In this document: positions 26,191 through 34,600 of the stretch, one piece after another | Numbering within the stretch: position 1 is the stretch's first letter | How the letters are laid out: each line of letters opens with the position of its first letter | Assembly: GCA_037190665.1 (NCBI GenBank) | Contig: JBBCJT010000010.1 | Location: forward strand, 40,179-104,178 | Reading direction: 5' to 3' | Origin: JBBCJT01 sp037190665 | Lineage (GTDB): Bacteria > Pseudomonadota > Alphaproteobacteria > Acetobacterales > Acetobacteraceae | DNA: 64,000 bases | Position numbers and translations under genes: made by a program | Notes under the pieces: model-generated | Told to the model about the DNA's origin: nothing | Database searches by the model: none | Seen by the model: only the letters and a program-made list of their open reading frames with translations

Positions 26191-27396
26191 ATGGACGGCT
26201 TCTTTCAGCGCTTCACGGCCCAGCCGTGGGGCACGAATGCGAATCTCGACCCGCCCACTCCGGCGCAGGCGCTCGCGGGTTGGGCATTCCTCGGCTCGGC
26301 GCCACCGACCGCCGGGATGTTCGACACGGTGTTCAAGCTGCTCGACGAGAAAGACGCGTGGCTGTTCCGCAACGTTCGGCTGCCGATCGCACATGTCGGG
26401 CTGACTGCTCTGGAGGGCAGTGACGATCAGCTCCGGCGGGCGCTGTCGCGCTGGTTCGGCGGCGGCGTGCGTACCATCTCGGCCAACACGGTCCTGACGG
26501 CCGACGATGCCGGCGTGGTGCTGATCTCCGGTGCGGCAGGGCACCTCACGACGCAACTGCCGGCAGCGAACGCGGCAGGCGGGCGCCCGCTGCGGTTCGA
26601 CCTCGCGCGTATCGACACCTCGGCGTTCGAGGTGGCGCTACAGGCTCCGCCCGGCAACACGATCGAGGGATTGCCCGACCACCGGCTCCGCGCGGGCTGC
26701 CGTGCGTCGTTCTACTCGGACGGCGTGTCGAAGTGGTTTGTCCTCGTGCACAGCTCGGGCAACCTCCTCGGCAGGCGAATTTTCCAGACCGCCGGCACGC
26801 ACGCGTACACGCCGACAGCGGGCACGACGCTGATCGACGTGATGGTGATCGGGGGCGGCGGTGCCGGAGGTGGCGCCGGGGCGACGGGCCCCGGCCAGGT
26901 CTCCGCCGGCGCGGGCGGCGGCGGGGGGGGATACGCTCTCAAGCGCATCTCGGCGGGGTTCGCGGGCACGGTTGTCACCGTCGGCGCAGGTGGTGTCGGG
27001 GTGGCCAACCAGATTGGCGGCGCGGGTGGCGTCAGCTCGTTCGGACCGCATTGCTCGGCGACGGGGGGTGCTGGCGGCTCCCTTGGGGCGCCTGCGGTGT
27101 CGCCCCCGATCATGCCGTCCGGTCACGGCGCGGGGGGATCGGGAGTCGGCGGCGATATCGTCGCTCTGGGCGGCTGCGGGCATTGGGCAATCTACAGCCC
27201 CGCGCCGACCAGCGGAGGGGGCGGCCATTCGTATCTCGGGGGTGGGGCCTCGCCGGTCAGCGGCACGTCCGGCGGCAACCCGGCGTTCTCGCCGGGCGCC
27301 GGTGGCAGTGGTGGGGCAGCGATGGCGAATGTCGGCAGCGGCGCCATGGGCGGGCACGGCAAGCCCGGCATCGTGGTCGTGTGGGAGTTCAGTTGA
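26191..27396 (+). CDS. Tail fibre / adhesin with glycine-rich C-terminal domain
   Basis: A 401-residue protein. The first about 190 residues are an attachment/shaft part; from about residue 195 (FQTAGTHAYTPTAGTTLIDV) it becomes a glycine-rich domain with GGGGAGG tracts and ends KPGIVVVWEF. That plan matches the phage 'glycine-rich domain' adhesin family, whose loops contact the host surface. It is the likely host-range determinant and is preceded by GGGAGA as ribosome-binding site. Confidence 0.85.
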   Translation: MDGFFQRFTAQPWGTNANLDPPTPAQALAGWAFLGSAPPTAGMFDTVFKLLDEKDAWLFRNVRLPIAHVGLTALEGSDDQLRRALSRWFGGGVRTISANTVLTADDAGVVLISGAAGHLTTQLPAANAAGGRPLRFDLARIDTSAFEVALQAPPGNTIEGLPDHRLRAGCRASFYSDGVSKWFVLVHSSGNLLGRRIFQTAGTHAYTPTAGTTLIDVMVIGGGGAGGGAGATGPGQVSAGAGGGGGGYALKRISAGFAGTVVTVGAGGVGVANQIGGAGGVSSFGPHCSATGGAGGSLGAPAVSPPIMPSGHGAGGSGVGGDIVALGGCGHWAIYSPAPTSGGGGHSYLGGGASPVSGTSGGNPAFSPGAGGSGGAAMANVGSGAMGGHGKPGIVVVWEFS

Positions 27397-27818
27397 TGCG
27401 GGTTTTCGCGCGTGTCGACGGCGGCATCGTCGTCGATCTTACCCAGGTCGCGAGCGGTCAGGATCTCGACCGGCTCTATCACCCCGATCTGGTGGCGGCG
27501 CTGGTGCCGGTGCCGGCCGACGTGACGGTCGAGGCGGGCCACAGTTGGGATGGGGAACAGTTCTCGCCGCCGCCCGCGCCGCCGGAGCTGGTGCCTGGCA
27601 TCGTGTCCAAGCTGCAGCTCGTGCGCGCGCTGCGCCACATGGTGCTCAAGGAGCTGTTCGACGGGGCGCTCGCAGGCGCTGACGAGGAAACCCGCGAGGA
27701 CTGGTCGCTGGCGGTGGAGATCCGGCGCGACGATCCGCTGGTCGCCACTTTCGCCGCCGCGCTTTCAGTTCCCGACGAGGCGGTGGACGAGCTGTTCCGG
27801 CTGGCCGCGACGCTCTAG
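27396..27818 (+). CDS. Tail-fibre-linked hypothetical protein (assembly-chaperone candidate)
   Basis: A 140-residue protein starting at ATG 27396 over the fibre stop. It has an N-terminal beta part (VFARVDGGIVVDLTQVASGQ), a Pro-rich linker and a helical C-terminus (KLQLVRALRHMVLKELFDG and on). Small genes in this spot are often fibre-assembly chaperones, but I see no family signature. It is the last + strand phage gene, ending tail-to-tail with the HEPN gene. Confidence 0.6.
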   Translation: MRVFARVDGGIVVDLTQVASGQDLDRLYHPDLVAALVPVPADVTVEAGHSWDGEQFSPPPAPPELVPGIVSKLQLVRALRHMVLKELFDGALAGADEETREDWSLAVEIRRDDPLVATFAAALSVPDEAVDELFRLAATL

Positions 27819-29233
27819 TCGGCCGATGGCGGCAACGTGCGGGCTGAGTCGGAGGTGGCATCTGACGAGTGCTTGGCACTCCGCTGCTCCACTTCCGCGT
27901 TCGCCTCCTGGATGTTGCTGTTGCAAGCATCGAGATTGACACTGTAGTTGACGGGTATGAAAGGATCACGTCGGGAGAGCAGAGCGCCCGTGTCCGCGTC
28001 CCACATCAGCAGCTCGCCGTTGAGCAGATAGTCTCTGGTGAACCGATGGACATCAACGCTGTGCTGCGCAGCCGCAACTGAACTGTCATCGCGCCGACTC
28101 AGATCGCTCAACCAATCGAAGAGAAGACGTTCACCGGCGAAATTCAGAATGAACCGGATTGTGACCAAACGATCGCTGGACGAGTAGACCAGCCCGATGC
28201 CTTCAGGAAGTAAGAACACATTGGAAGGGTGCATACTCTCGAGCGCAGCGTAGGGCGGACATCCCCGAATGCGAACGTGAATGATCGGCAAGTCGATCGT
28301 CAGCCCCTCCGGAATGGGTTTGTTACCCAACGCCAGATCGATAACCTCGGCGTCAATCGCCTGCTTCCAGCCCCGAAGTTCATAGAGATGCTTTTGATAC
28401 TCCGTTGAGGGGCTATCTATGCCAAATCGTTCCTCGATCGCTCGAACAGCAAGTTGCTCAACGAGGGGAAGCTCTTTCATCAACCTGCGTGCATCGCGTG
28501 GGTCATCTGGATTGATGATGGGTTGGGCAGTAGCGTGCGCAATCGCACAACGACCCGATGCAAAGAGATGGCGCGCCACATCTGTTATCCCGCCTGCCGT
28601 CAGGTCGGCCAAGGCATCCTTTGCCTTGTGATCCGCTAACGTGGGCAAGACATCCTGCATCCAGGCGGCCCTGACGGTCGAGTTGTCGTACGCCACTTCC
28701 AGAACTCGCCAGAACGAAAGAAACGCGTATGCATGGTGATTGAGGCCGCGCCCCTCCCGCATCAGTGCCAGAGCTAGCCTGGCCCTTTCATCTTCAGGGC
28801 AGGCGATTTCAAGGAAATCGAATTCTTCCCGTATGCCGAAGCCCTTCTTGATATTGAGCGCCATCATCGCTGGCAGGTGCCCTCCGCTGCGAAAGGCAAC
28901 GGATATGCCGGCATTCTCCCGCCACGAGATCACGCTGAGCAGGCGGTTGAGAAGACCCTCAGCGTCGTCCAGACTCATGTCGTCGGGGCGATCAATGGCG
29001 ACGCCCGGATACGCTTCGAGCGTGAGGGGCACGATCCAGACTTGATGTCCAGCGAAGGACAGCGTCTGGGGTCTTACGGGCCAGTCGATATTGGGGACGA
29101 CACACAGGCAGACCCAGTTTCCCCGCTTGGAGAGTGCAGGTTCGGCCTCGAGGATCGACTTACGACTGACGATCTCGAGTCTGATAGGCATCCCGTTTTG
29201 ATCGCGCATCGCGTCACCGTTGGAGCGCACCAT
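27815..29233 (-). CDS. HEPN-domain protein, MauJ/Apea-like
   Basis: A 472-residue protein, opposite in direction to the phage genes and lower in G+C. Residues about 165-240 (HHAYAFLSFWRVLEV, then ASGRCAIAHATAQP and NPDD) match the HEPN-type domain annotated as methylamine utilization protein MauJ. The RCAIAH motif at residues 228-233 fits the Rx4H RNase motif of HEPN proteins. The N- and C-terminal parts are unrecognised. The start could also be the in-frame ATG at 29,191. As a phage-borne 'moron' it could serve in exclusion of other phages (inference). Confidence 0.7.
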   Translation of the reverse strand: MVRSNGDAMRDQNGMPIRLEIVSRKSILEAEPALSKRGNWVCLCVVPNIDWPVRPQTLSFAGHQVWIVPLTLEAYPGVAIDRPDDMSLDDAEGLLNRLLSVISWRENAGISVAFRSGGHLPAMMALNIKKGFGIREEFDFLEIACPEDERARLALALMREGRGLNHHAYAFLSFWRVLEVAYDNSTVRAAWMQDVLPTLADHKAKDALADLTAGGITDVARHLFASGRCAIAHATAQPIINPDDPRDARRLMKELPLVEQLAVRAIEERFGIDSPSTEYQKHLYELRGWKQAIDAEVIDLALGNKPIPEGLTIDLPIIHVRIRGCPPYAALESMHPSNVFLLPEGIGLVYSSSDRLVTIRFILNFAGERLLFDWLSDLSRRDDSSVAAAQHSVDVHRFTRDYLLNGELLMWDADTGALLSRRDPFIPVNYSVNLDACNSNIQEANAEVEQRSAKHSSDATSDSARTLPPSAD

Positions 29234-29478
29234 GCGGCAGTCAAGGTGGGACTTTGTTTCCGGTAGGAGCGCCGGCGACCTGATCAGTCGAGGAACTAAC
29301 TTCCAGCTTTGTGAGCGGCGCGCTTGCGAGCTGCGATGAGCTGGGAGATCGATGGTCTCACCAAGGCTGAGGTCCGGGCCCTCATCGTCACCATGCGGCC
29401 CGGCACCCAGCTAGCCGGATAAGGTACCGGCGGGGCGGTCATCACTTCGCCCGGCGGGCGGGGCAGTGCCGCCGGCAG

Positions 29479-30543
29479 TCACCGCCGCTCGTACCAGCCG
29501 CGCGATTGGCGGACCAGGTAGACCACCGACAGCATCACCGGCACCTCCACCAACACGCCGACGACGGTCGCCAGCGCCGCGCCCGACTGGAAGCCGAACA
29601 GGGCGATGGCGGTCGCCACGGCCAGTTCGAAGAAGTTGCTCGCGCCGATCAATGCCGAAGGCCCGGCGACGCACCACGCCACCCCGAGCCTGCGGTTGAG
29701 CCAGTACGCCAGCCCCGCGTTGAAATAGACCTGGATCAGGATCGGGACCGCAAGCAGGCCGATCACGAACGGCTGGCGCATGATCTGCTCGCCCTGGAGC
29801 CCGAACAGGATCACCAGCGTCAGCAGCAGGGCGGAAAGCGAGGCCGGACCGAGGAGCTGCAGCAGCCGGTCGAGGCCCGCCTGCCCGCCGGTGTTCAGGA
29901 CCGCGCGCCGCCAGAGCTGGGCGACGACGACCGGAACCACGATGTAGAGGACCACCGAGAGCAGCAGGGTGTCCCACGGCACCACGATCGACGACAGGCC
30001 GAGGAGGAGCGCGACGATGGGCGCGAACGCGAAGATCATGATCGTGTCGTTCAGCGCGACCTGGCTGAGCGTGAAATGCGGCTCCCCATCGACCAGGTTG
30101 GACCAGACGAACACCATGGCCGTGCATGGCGCGGCCGCGAGCAGGATCAGGCCGGCCATGTAGGCCTCGATCTGATCCGCCGGCAGGAGCGGGCGGAACA
30201 GCGTCCCGATGAACAGCCATCCCAGCAGCGCCATCGAGAACGGCTTGACCAGCCAGTTGATGCCGACCGTGGCCGCGATCCCGCGCCAGTGCTCGCCGAC
30301 CTGCCGCATCGCCGCGAGGTCGATCTTCAGCAGCATCGGCACGATCATGAGCCAGACCAGCACCGCGACCGGCAGATTGACCTCCGCCACCGTCGCCTCG
30401 CCGATCGCCTGGAACAGGCCGGGGAAGAGCTGGCCGAGCGCAATGCCGACAACGATGCAGAGGGCGACCCAGAGGGTCAGATAGCGCTCGAACACCGGCA
30501 TGGCCGGCCGCCGGCGGGCGGCCGGGATCGCGATCCCGCTCAT
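29479..30543 (-). CDS. acr3: Arsenite efflux permease ACR3
   Basis: A 354-residue, ten-helix membrane protein of the Acr3 (BASS superfamily) type. The essential Cys lies in LLAAAPCTAMVFVWSN (Cys140), and the other family segments FVIGLLAVPILIQVYFNAGL and GASNFFELAVATAIALFGF are clear. It extrudes As(III) produced by the reductases. It is last in the arsR-flavoprotein-arsC-arsC-acr3 operon, its ATG overlapping the stop of the upstream reductase. The 245 bp after it (29,234-29,478) holds only a 28-codon ORF I do not call. Confidence 0.93.
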   Translation of the reverse strand: MSGIAIPAARRRPAMPVFERYLTLWVALCIVVGIALGQLFPGLFQAIGEATVAEVNLPVAVLVWLMIVPMLLKIDLAAMRQVGEHWRGIAATVGINWLVKPFSMALLGWLFIGTLFRPLLPADQIEAYMAGLILLAAAPCTAMVFVWSNLVDGEPHFTLSQVALNDTIMIFAFAPIVALLLGLSSIVVPWDTLLLSVVLYIVVPVVVAQLWRRAVLNTGGQAGLDRLLQLLGPASLSALLLTLVILFGLQGEQIMRQPFVIGLLAVPILIQVYFNAGLAYWLNRRLGVAWCVAGPSALIGASNFFELAVATAIALFGFQSGAALATVVGVLVEVPVMLSVVYLVRQSRGWYERR

Positions 30544-30974
30544 GCCCCGTGCGGCGCGACCCGCTGTCCCTGCGCGTCGATCACGACCTCGCCGTCTTCC
30601 TTCGCGAACGGTCCGCGCTGCGGGGCCGGCAGGATGTCCAGGACCGCCTCGGACGGGCGGCAGAGCCGGACGGTGTCGCCGACGACGACGATGGGCCGGT
30701 TGATCAGGATCGGGTGGGCGATCATCGCATCGATCAGGTCGTCGTCGCTCCGGCCCGGGTCATCGAGGCCGAGCTGGTCGTAGGGCGTGCCCTTGCGGCG
30801 CAGGACGTCGCGGACCGGCACGCCCATGCGCCGGATCAGCGACACCAGCTCTTCGCGTGTCGGTGGCGTCCTGAGGTATTCGACGATCCGGGGCTCCGTC
30901 CCGCTGTTGCGGATCATCGCCAGCACGTTGCGCGAGGTGCCGCAGGCGGGGTTGTGATAGATGGTGATGGTCAC
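30540..30974 (-). CDS. arsC: Arsenate reductase, glutaredoxin-coupled (ArsC)
   Basis: A 144-residue protein from GTG 30974. The active-site motif is HNPACGTSRNVL (Cys11), with RRKGTPY and HPILINRPIVVVGD following, the order of the ArsC/Spx-fold reductases that use glutathione and glutaredoxin. It reduces As(V) to As(III). It overlaps acr3 by 4 nt and lies against the second, unrelated reductase. Confidence 0.92.
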   Translation of the reverse strand: MTITIYHNPACGTSRNVLAMIRNSGTEPRIVEYLRTPPTREELVSLIRRMGVPVRDVLRRKGTPYDQLGLDDPGRSDDDLIDAMIAHPILINRPIVVVGDTVRLCRPSEAVLDILPAPQRGPFAKEDGEVVIDAQGQRVAPHGA

Positions 30975-31495
30975 GATGCGACGTCCTCGGCCGCATCGGG
31001 ACGCAGCCTCCCGATGGACCTCACGCGGCGTGTCAGCGCGATCCGGTCCAGGGCAGCGAATGGCAACGCCACGAACAGCTTGATCCGGTTGTCGAGCGCA
31101 AGCAGCGTCTCGCGGAACGCCCGCTCCTGCGCCTGAGGCGGGCCGGCGACGGCCGCGGGGTCGGGCAGGCCCCAATGCGCCGTCACGGGCTGCCCCGGCC
31201 ACACGGGGCAGACCTCGCCGGCGGCCTGGTCGCAGACGGTGAACACGAAATCCATCACCGGCGCGCCGGGTTCGGCGAACCGGTCCCAGCCCTTGCTGTG
31301 CAGCTCCGCGGTGGGCAGGCCGAGGGACTGCAGCAGCCGGATGGTCTGCGGATGCACCTCGCCCTTCGGGTGGCTTCCGGCGCTGTAGCCGCGCAGCTTC
31401 GGCGCACCCCAGTGGTTCAACAGCGCTTCCGCCATGATGCTGCGCGCGGAGTTGCCGGTGCAGAGGAAGAGGACGTTGAAGGGAGGCCGGGTCAT
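30971..31495 (-). CDS. arsC: Arsenate reductase, low-MW phosphatase type (ArsC2)
   Basis: A 174-residue protein. The start ATG at 31495 is chosen because it gives the P-loop at once: FNVLFLCTGNSARS (Cys12-x5-Arg18). MDFVFTVCDQAAGEVCPVWP and HWGLPDPAAV follow, as in thioredoxin-type arsenate reductases, which are related to low-molecular-weight tyrosine phosphatases. It reduces arsenate via a Cys relay. The ATG overlaps the flavoprotein stop by 4 nt. Confidence 0.9.
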   Translation of the reverse strand: MTRPPFNVLFLCTGNSARSIMAEALLNHWGAPKLRGYSAGSHPKGEVHPQTIRLLQSLGLPTAELHSKGWDRFAEPGAPVMDFVFTVCDQAAGEVCPVWPGQPVTAHWGLPDPAAVAGPPQAQERAFRETLLALDNRIKLFVALPFAALDRIALTRRVRSIGRLRPDAAEDVAS

Positions 31496-32865
31496 GCCGC
31501 GACTTCCTTCCGCGCCCCGCAGCACGCGCTCGCCGCCGGCGCAGGCGCGACCGGTGCGGAGGCCGGGGCGCCGCAGCACGGCTGCGTCGCGGCGGGCTGA
31601 CGGCCGGCCGGTGCGCTGGTGCTGCAGACGCCGGTCTCCGGCAGGACCAGCTCGACACGCGCCGCCGCCTCGGCATCGCCCGCCAGCGCGGCCGCGATCG
31701 AGCGCACCTGCTCGTAGCCCGTGGCGAGGAGGAAGGTCGGCGCGCGGCCGTAGCTCTTCATGCCGGCGATGAAGAAGCCGGGCTCGGCATGGGCCAGCTC
31801 GCGGGCGCCGTGCGGGCGAACCGTGCCGCAGCTATGCAGGTTGGGGTCGATCAGCGGGCCGATATCCGCCGCGCACTCCAGCCACGGGTGGAGCGACAGG
31901 CGGAGTTCCCGCAGCATGGACAGGTCGGGCCGGAAGCCGGTCGCGACGATGATCTCGTCCGTCACGAAGGAGGAGGTCGCACCGCCCTCCGCGTCGCCGT
32001 GGATCTCGATGCCGCCGCCCGGCGCGACGCCGAGGCGCGAGATGAGAAACGGCGAGCGGACCTCGACCGCGCCGGACTCGACGATCCGGCGCGCCTGGCT
32101 GCCGAGCGCGCCGCGGGCAGGCAGCCCGTCGAGCTCCTCCCCGCCGAACGCTGCCTCGATCCGCGGCTTGCGCATGATCCAGACGATGCGGGTGGCCGGT
32201 TCGTCTTTCTGAAGTTCCGCCAGCTCGATCAGCGTGTTCAGCGCCGAGTGCCCCCCGCCGACGACAGTGGTCCGCTTGCCGGCGTAGCGCTGCCGCGCCG
32301 TGCCGAGCACGTCGGGGATGCCGGTCGCGATATGGCCGGCCGCGGCAGCCTCGCCGATCACGGGCAGGCCATCGGAGGCCATGGGGTTCGGCATCGCCCA
32401 GGTGCCCGACGTGTCGATGACCGCGCTTGCCTCGACCGTGCGCAGCCCGCCGGCGGGATCGGCGATGCGCAGGACGAAGGGAAATGCCTCCCGCCCGGCG
32501 GTGCGCACCTTGTCGCAGCCCTTGCGGCTCACGGCGACGACGCGGCTGCTCAGGTGCAGCCGGGACGCGATATCGGGCAGCGCGGCCAGCGGCTCGAGAT
32601 AGCGCGCCACCAGATCGGCACCCGTCGGCACTTCCGCGTGCGGCGGATGCGACCAGCCTGAGGCCGAGAGCAGCGCGTTGGCCTGGGTATCGATGCAGTA
32701 GCGCCAGGGCGTGAACATGCGCACGTGCCCCCATTGGCGGATGCTGTGCCCGACCGCGGGGCCTGCCTCGAAGATGATCGGGGCCTGCCCCCGCGCGAGG
32801 AGATGCGCCGCGGCGGCGAGGCCCACGGGGCCGGCGCCGACGATGGCGATCGGATGCCGGCTCAT
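31492..32865 (-). CDS. FAD/NAD(P)-dependent monooxygenase-like flavoprotein of the ars operon
   Basis: A 457-residue flavoprotein. The FAD motif is IAIVGAGPVGLAAAAHLLA at the N-terminus, the NAD(P) motif is TTVVGGGHSALNTLIELAEL in the middle, and ATGFRPD lies near residue 310. It resembles the ArsO-type oxidoreductases found in ars operons. The C-terminal extension has Cys414 and two Cys pairs (430/431 and 448/449) in Pro/Ala-rich sequence, which could bind As(III). Its reaction is unknown. Confidence 0.8.
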   Translation of the reverse strand: MSRHPIAIVGAGPVGLAAAAHLLARGQAPIIFEAGPAVGHSIRQWGHVRMFTPWRYCIDTQANALLSASGWSHPPHAEVPTGADLVARYLEPLAALPDIASRLHLSSRVVAVSRKGCDKVRTAGREAFPFVLRIADPAGGLRTVEASAVIDTSGTWAMPNPMASDGLPVIGEAAAAGHIATGIPDVLGTARQRYAGKRTTVVGGGHSALNTLIELAELQKDEPATRIVWIMRKPRIEAAFGGEELDGLPARGALGSQARRIVESGAVEVRSPFLISRLGVAPGGGIEIHGDAEGGATSSFVTDEIIVATGFRPDLSMLRELRLSLHPWLECAADIGPLIDPNLHSCGTVRPHGARELAHAEPGFFIAGMKSYGRAPTFLLATGYEQVRSIAAALAGDAEAAARVELVLPETGVCSTSAPAGRQPAATQPCCGAPASAPVAPAPAASACCGARKEVAA

Positions 32866-33212
32866 GAGGCGATCTTCCTGGCCGGGCTTGCGACGGGCGC
32901 GCAGGCATTCGGCAGGCAGGCGGCAGCACCGGTGCCGCAGCAGTTCTCCGTCAGGAAGCCGACCAGTTCGTTCATCCGGCTGAAGTCGGCGGCATAGATG
33001 ATCTGGCGGCTGAGCCGGCGCTGGGTCACCAGCTCGGCCCGGTGCAGGTGCTGCACGTGGAAAGTGAGCGACGATGGCGCGATGCCCAGTTGCTCGGCGA
33101 TGGCCCCGGCCGACAGTCCCTCCGGCCCGCTTTCGACGAGCATGCGGAAGATCTGGAGCCGGGTTTCATGCGCCAGGGCGACAAGCGCCTGAACGGCTTG
33201 GGGATTTTGCAT
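32862..33212 (-). CDS. arsR: Arsenic-responsive repressor ArsR
   Basis: A 116-residue winged-helix repressor: LVALAHETRLQIFRMLVESG, then the recognition helix GIAPSSLTFHVQHLHRAELV. The usual Cys pair in the DNA-binding helix is absent; instead Cys91/92, 99 and 104 sit in the C-terminus (TENCCGTGAAACLPNAC). That resembles the C-terminal As(III) site of the Acidithiobacillus ferrooxidans type. It is first in the operon, and a perfect palindrome lies 10 nt ahead of its start. Confidence 0.92.
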   Translation of the reverse strand: MQNPQAVQALVALAHETRLQIFRMLVESGPEGLSAGAIAEQLGIAPSSLTFHVQHLHRAELVTQRRLSRQIIYAADFSRMNELVGFLTENCCGTGAAACLPNACAPVASPARKIAS

Positions 33213-33222
33213 GGGACGACCC

Positions 33223-33238
33223 TTCGAGTAATCTCGAA
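33223..33238. promoter_or_regulatory. Probable ArsR operator (TTCGAG-N4-CTCGAA palindrome)
   Basis: A perfect inverted repeat with 6-bp arms, TTCGAGTAATCTCGAA, lies 10 nt upstream of the arsR start codon, where binding would block transcription or initiation. ArsR-family operators are A/T-centred dyads of this kind. That it binds this ArsR is inference from position. Confidence 0.6.
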
Positions 33239-33314
33239 ATTAAGTCGGATCCGGGGGCCGTCAAGGGGTATTTCGTGGATTGTCGAAATGTCGCGGCCGG
33301 CCGCGCGATGAGAG

Positions 33315-33554
33315 CTAGTGCCCGAGCTGTGCCAGGGCGGCCGTGACCGCTTCGTCCTTGGTCGCGTAGCTGCTCGCTGCCCAATCGGGCCGGCTGACCG
33401 CGCTGGACCGGACGAACCACCGGCCCTGACCTTTGGTCCGAACGGGCGCCCGCTCCACGACCAGGCCGCCGGGGATCAGGTTGCCTCGCCCATTGCGGAC
33501 GAGGACGACGCCAGCGACCGTGACACTATGGTTGGGGCGGTCCACGCGGGGCAA
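33315..33554 (-). CDS. Hypothetical protein upstream of arsR
   Basis: A 79-residue protein, possibly real: strands (HSVTVAGVVLVRNGRGNLIP, GRWFVRSSAVSRPD) followed by a helix (ATKDEAVTAALAQLGH). No family is recognised. It lies 102 nt upstream of arsR on the same strand, between the ars operator and a non-coding stretch. Its reading frame is short, so it could be a chance ORF in G+C-rich DNA. Confidence 0.4.
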   Translation of the reverse strand: MPRVDRPNHSVTVAGVVLVRNGRGNLIPGGLVVERAPVRTKGQGRWFVRSSAVSRPDWAASSYATKDEAVTAALAQLGH

Positions 33555-33715
33555 ACGCCGCCACTTTCCTGCGGTTCTCCGCAGTCTCCGATCTGATGTG
33601 GCGGCGCGGCCGGCGACGTGCAGCGGCCGGACTAACGGCGTACATCATCCGGCTTACTGCGCCGACGACCTTCGATGGTGTGCTCGTTGTCATGACTGAG
33701 ACACGTGAGGCGGTG

Positions 33716-34402
33716 TCAAAGAAACAGCTTGTCTAATCTATCGAAGAATTCATAATAATCTTCTACTCTAAAATACTTATCAATTTCTTCAGACAAGAGA
33801 GAAAAGAATGCGATGGGGTATGGAAGTATTAGATATCTTATAAATACACCACGAACACCTAATCCTAGAAGTGTAATATCATTAATTGCAATGAGTATAA
33901 AATAACAAAACATTAGAATAATTGCAAAAGTTATGGAAGTTATTCGTATTACATTTAATGGAACATTGATATCGGATAGTGATGTATTGATGAATTTAGC
34001 AACCATCCACCAAAAGCAGGTAAATATTAATACGGCAGCGCATATATTGAACCACTTTACGAATGATATGTTTTTATTGGGGTATAGTAGGTTCGTAACC
34101 CAGAGAGACGCCGATAATATTAACAAGACTCTAGTCATAATTATAATCGAAAAAAATAACTCGGCAGAGTCTGGTGTAAAAGACGGGTCAAAAAAAACAC
34201 GAAGCTTTCTTACGAAAGTTATAAATATGACTAACAATATAAACTGACTTACAAGCCGGAAAGAATCACGAGTACTTTCTACGCTGATTTTCTCATAAAC
34301 CCTCCACGGGCTTCTGGTGCCTAATATGGCAAGGTCCGCAAACTCTCGATATTTCTGCCAAGACTCTCTTAGCTTAGCTTTCACCTCAGGCCACATGAAC
34401 AC
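33716..34402 (-). CDS. AT-rich integral membrane protein of unknown function
   Basis: A 228-residue protein with four to five membrane helices (for example FRLVSQFILLVIFITFV, LFFSIIIMTRVLLILSASLW, FNICAAVLIFTCFWWMVAKF, SITFAIILMFCYFILIAI) and an acidic/aromatic C-terminus (IDKYFRVEDYYEFFDRLDKL). Codons are strongly A/T-ending; the gene is only about 30% G+C by eye, against about 70% on both sides. I recognise no family. The composition indicates recent transfer; superinfection exclusion or defence is speculation. Confidence 0.7.
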   Translation of the reverse strand: MFMWPEVKAKLRESWQKYREFADLAILGTRSPWRVYEKISVESTRDSFRLVSQFILLVIFITFVRKLRVFFDPSFTPDSAELFFSIIIMTRVLLILSASLWVTNLLYPNKNISFVKWFNICAAVLIFTCFWWMVAKFINTSLSDINVPLNVIRITSITFAIILMFCYFILIAINDITLLGLGVRGVFIRYLILPYPIAFFSLLSEEIDKYFRVEDYYEFFDRLDKLFL

Positions 34403-34600
34403 CTCGCATAAGCAGGCTGTTCGCCGCCCGTCCGAGCAGTCTTAAGTGGAGCGCTGATCGGCGCAACTGTTCTGCGCGGCGCCGACTATGCCGATCCTCA
34501 TCCGAGGAAGGTGCTGGCCGACCGGCTGCTCGCTTACTGCACATACGCCGTCCTCTTCCCGGACGGATACGTGATCCGGGGCTGTCGGCGATGCCGAAGC

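Noticed and set aside
29336..29422. 28-codon ORF between the HEPN and acr3 genes (MSWEIDGLTKAEVRALIVTM)
   Set aside because: Too short and without recognisable motif; it may be a remnant of a longer gene, but nothing supports calling it.
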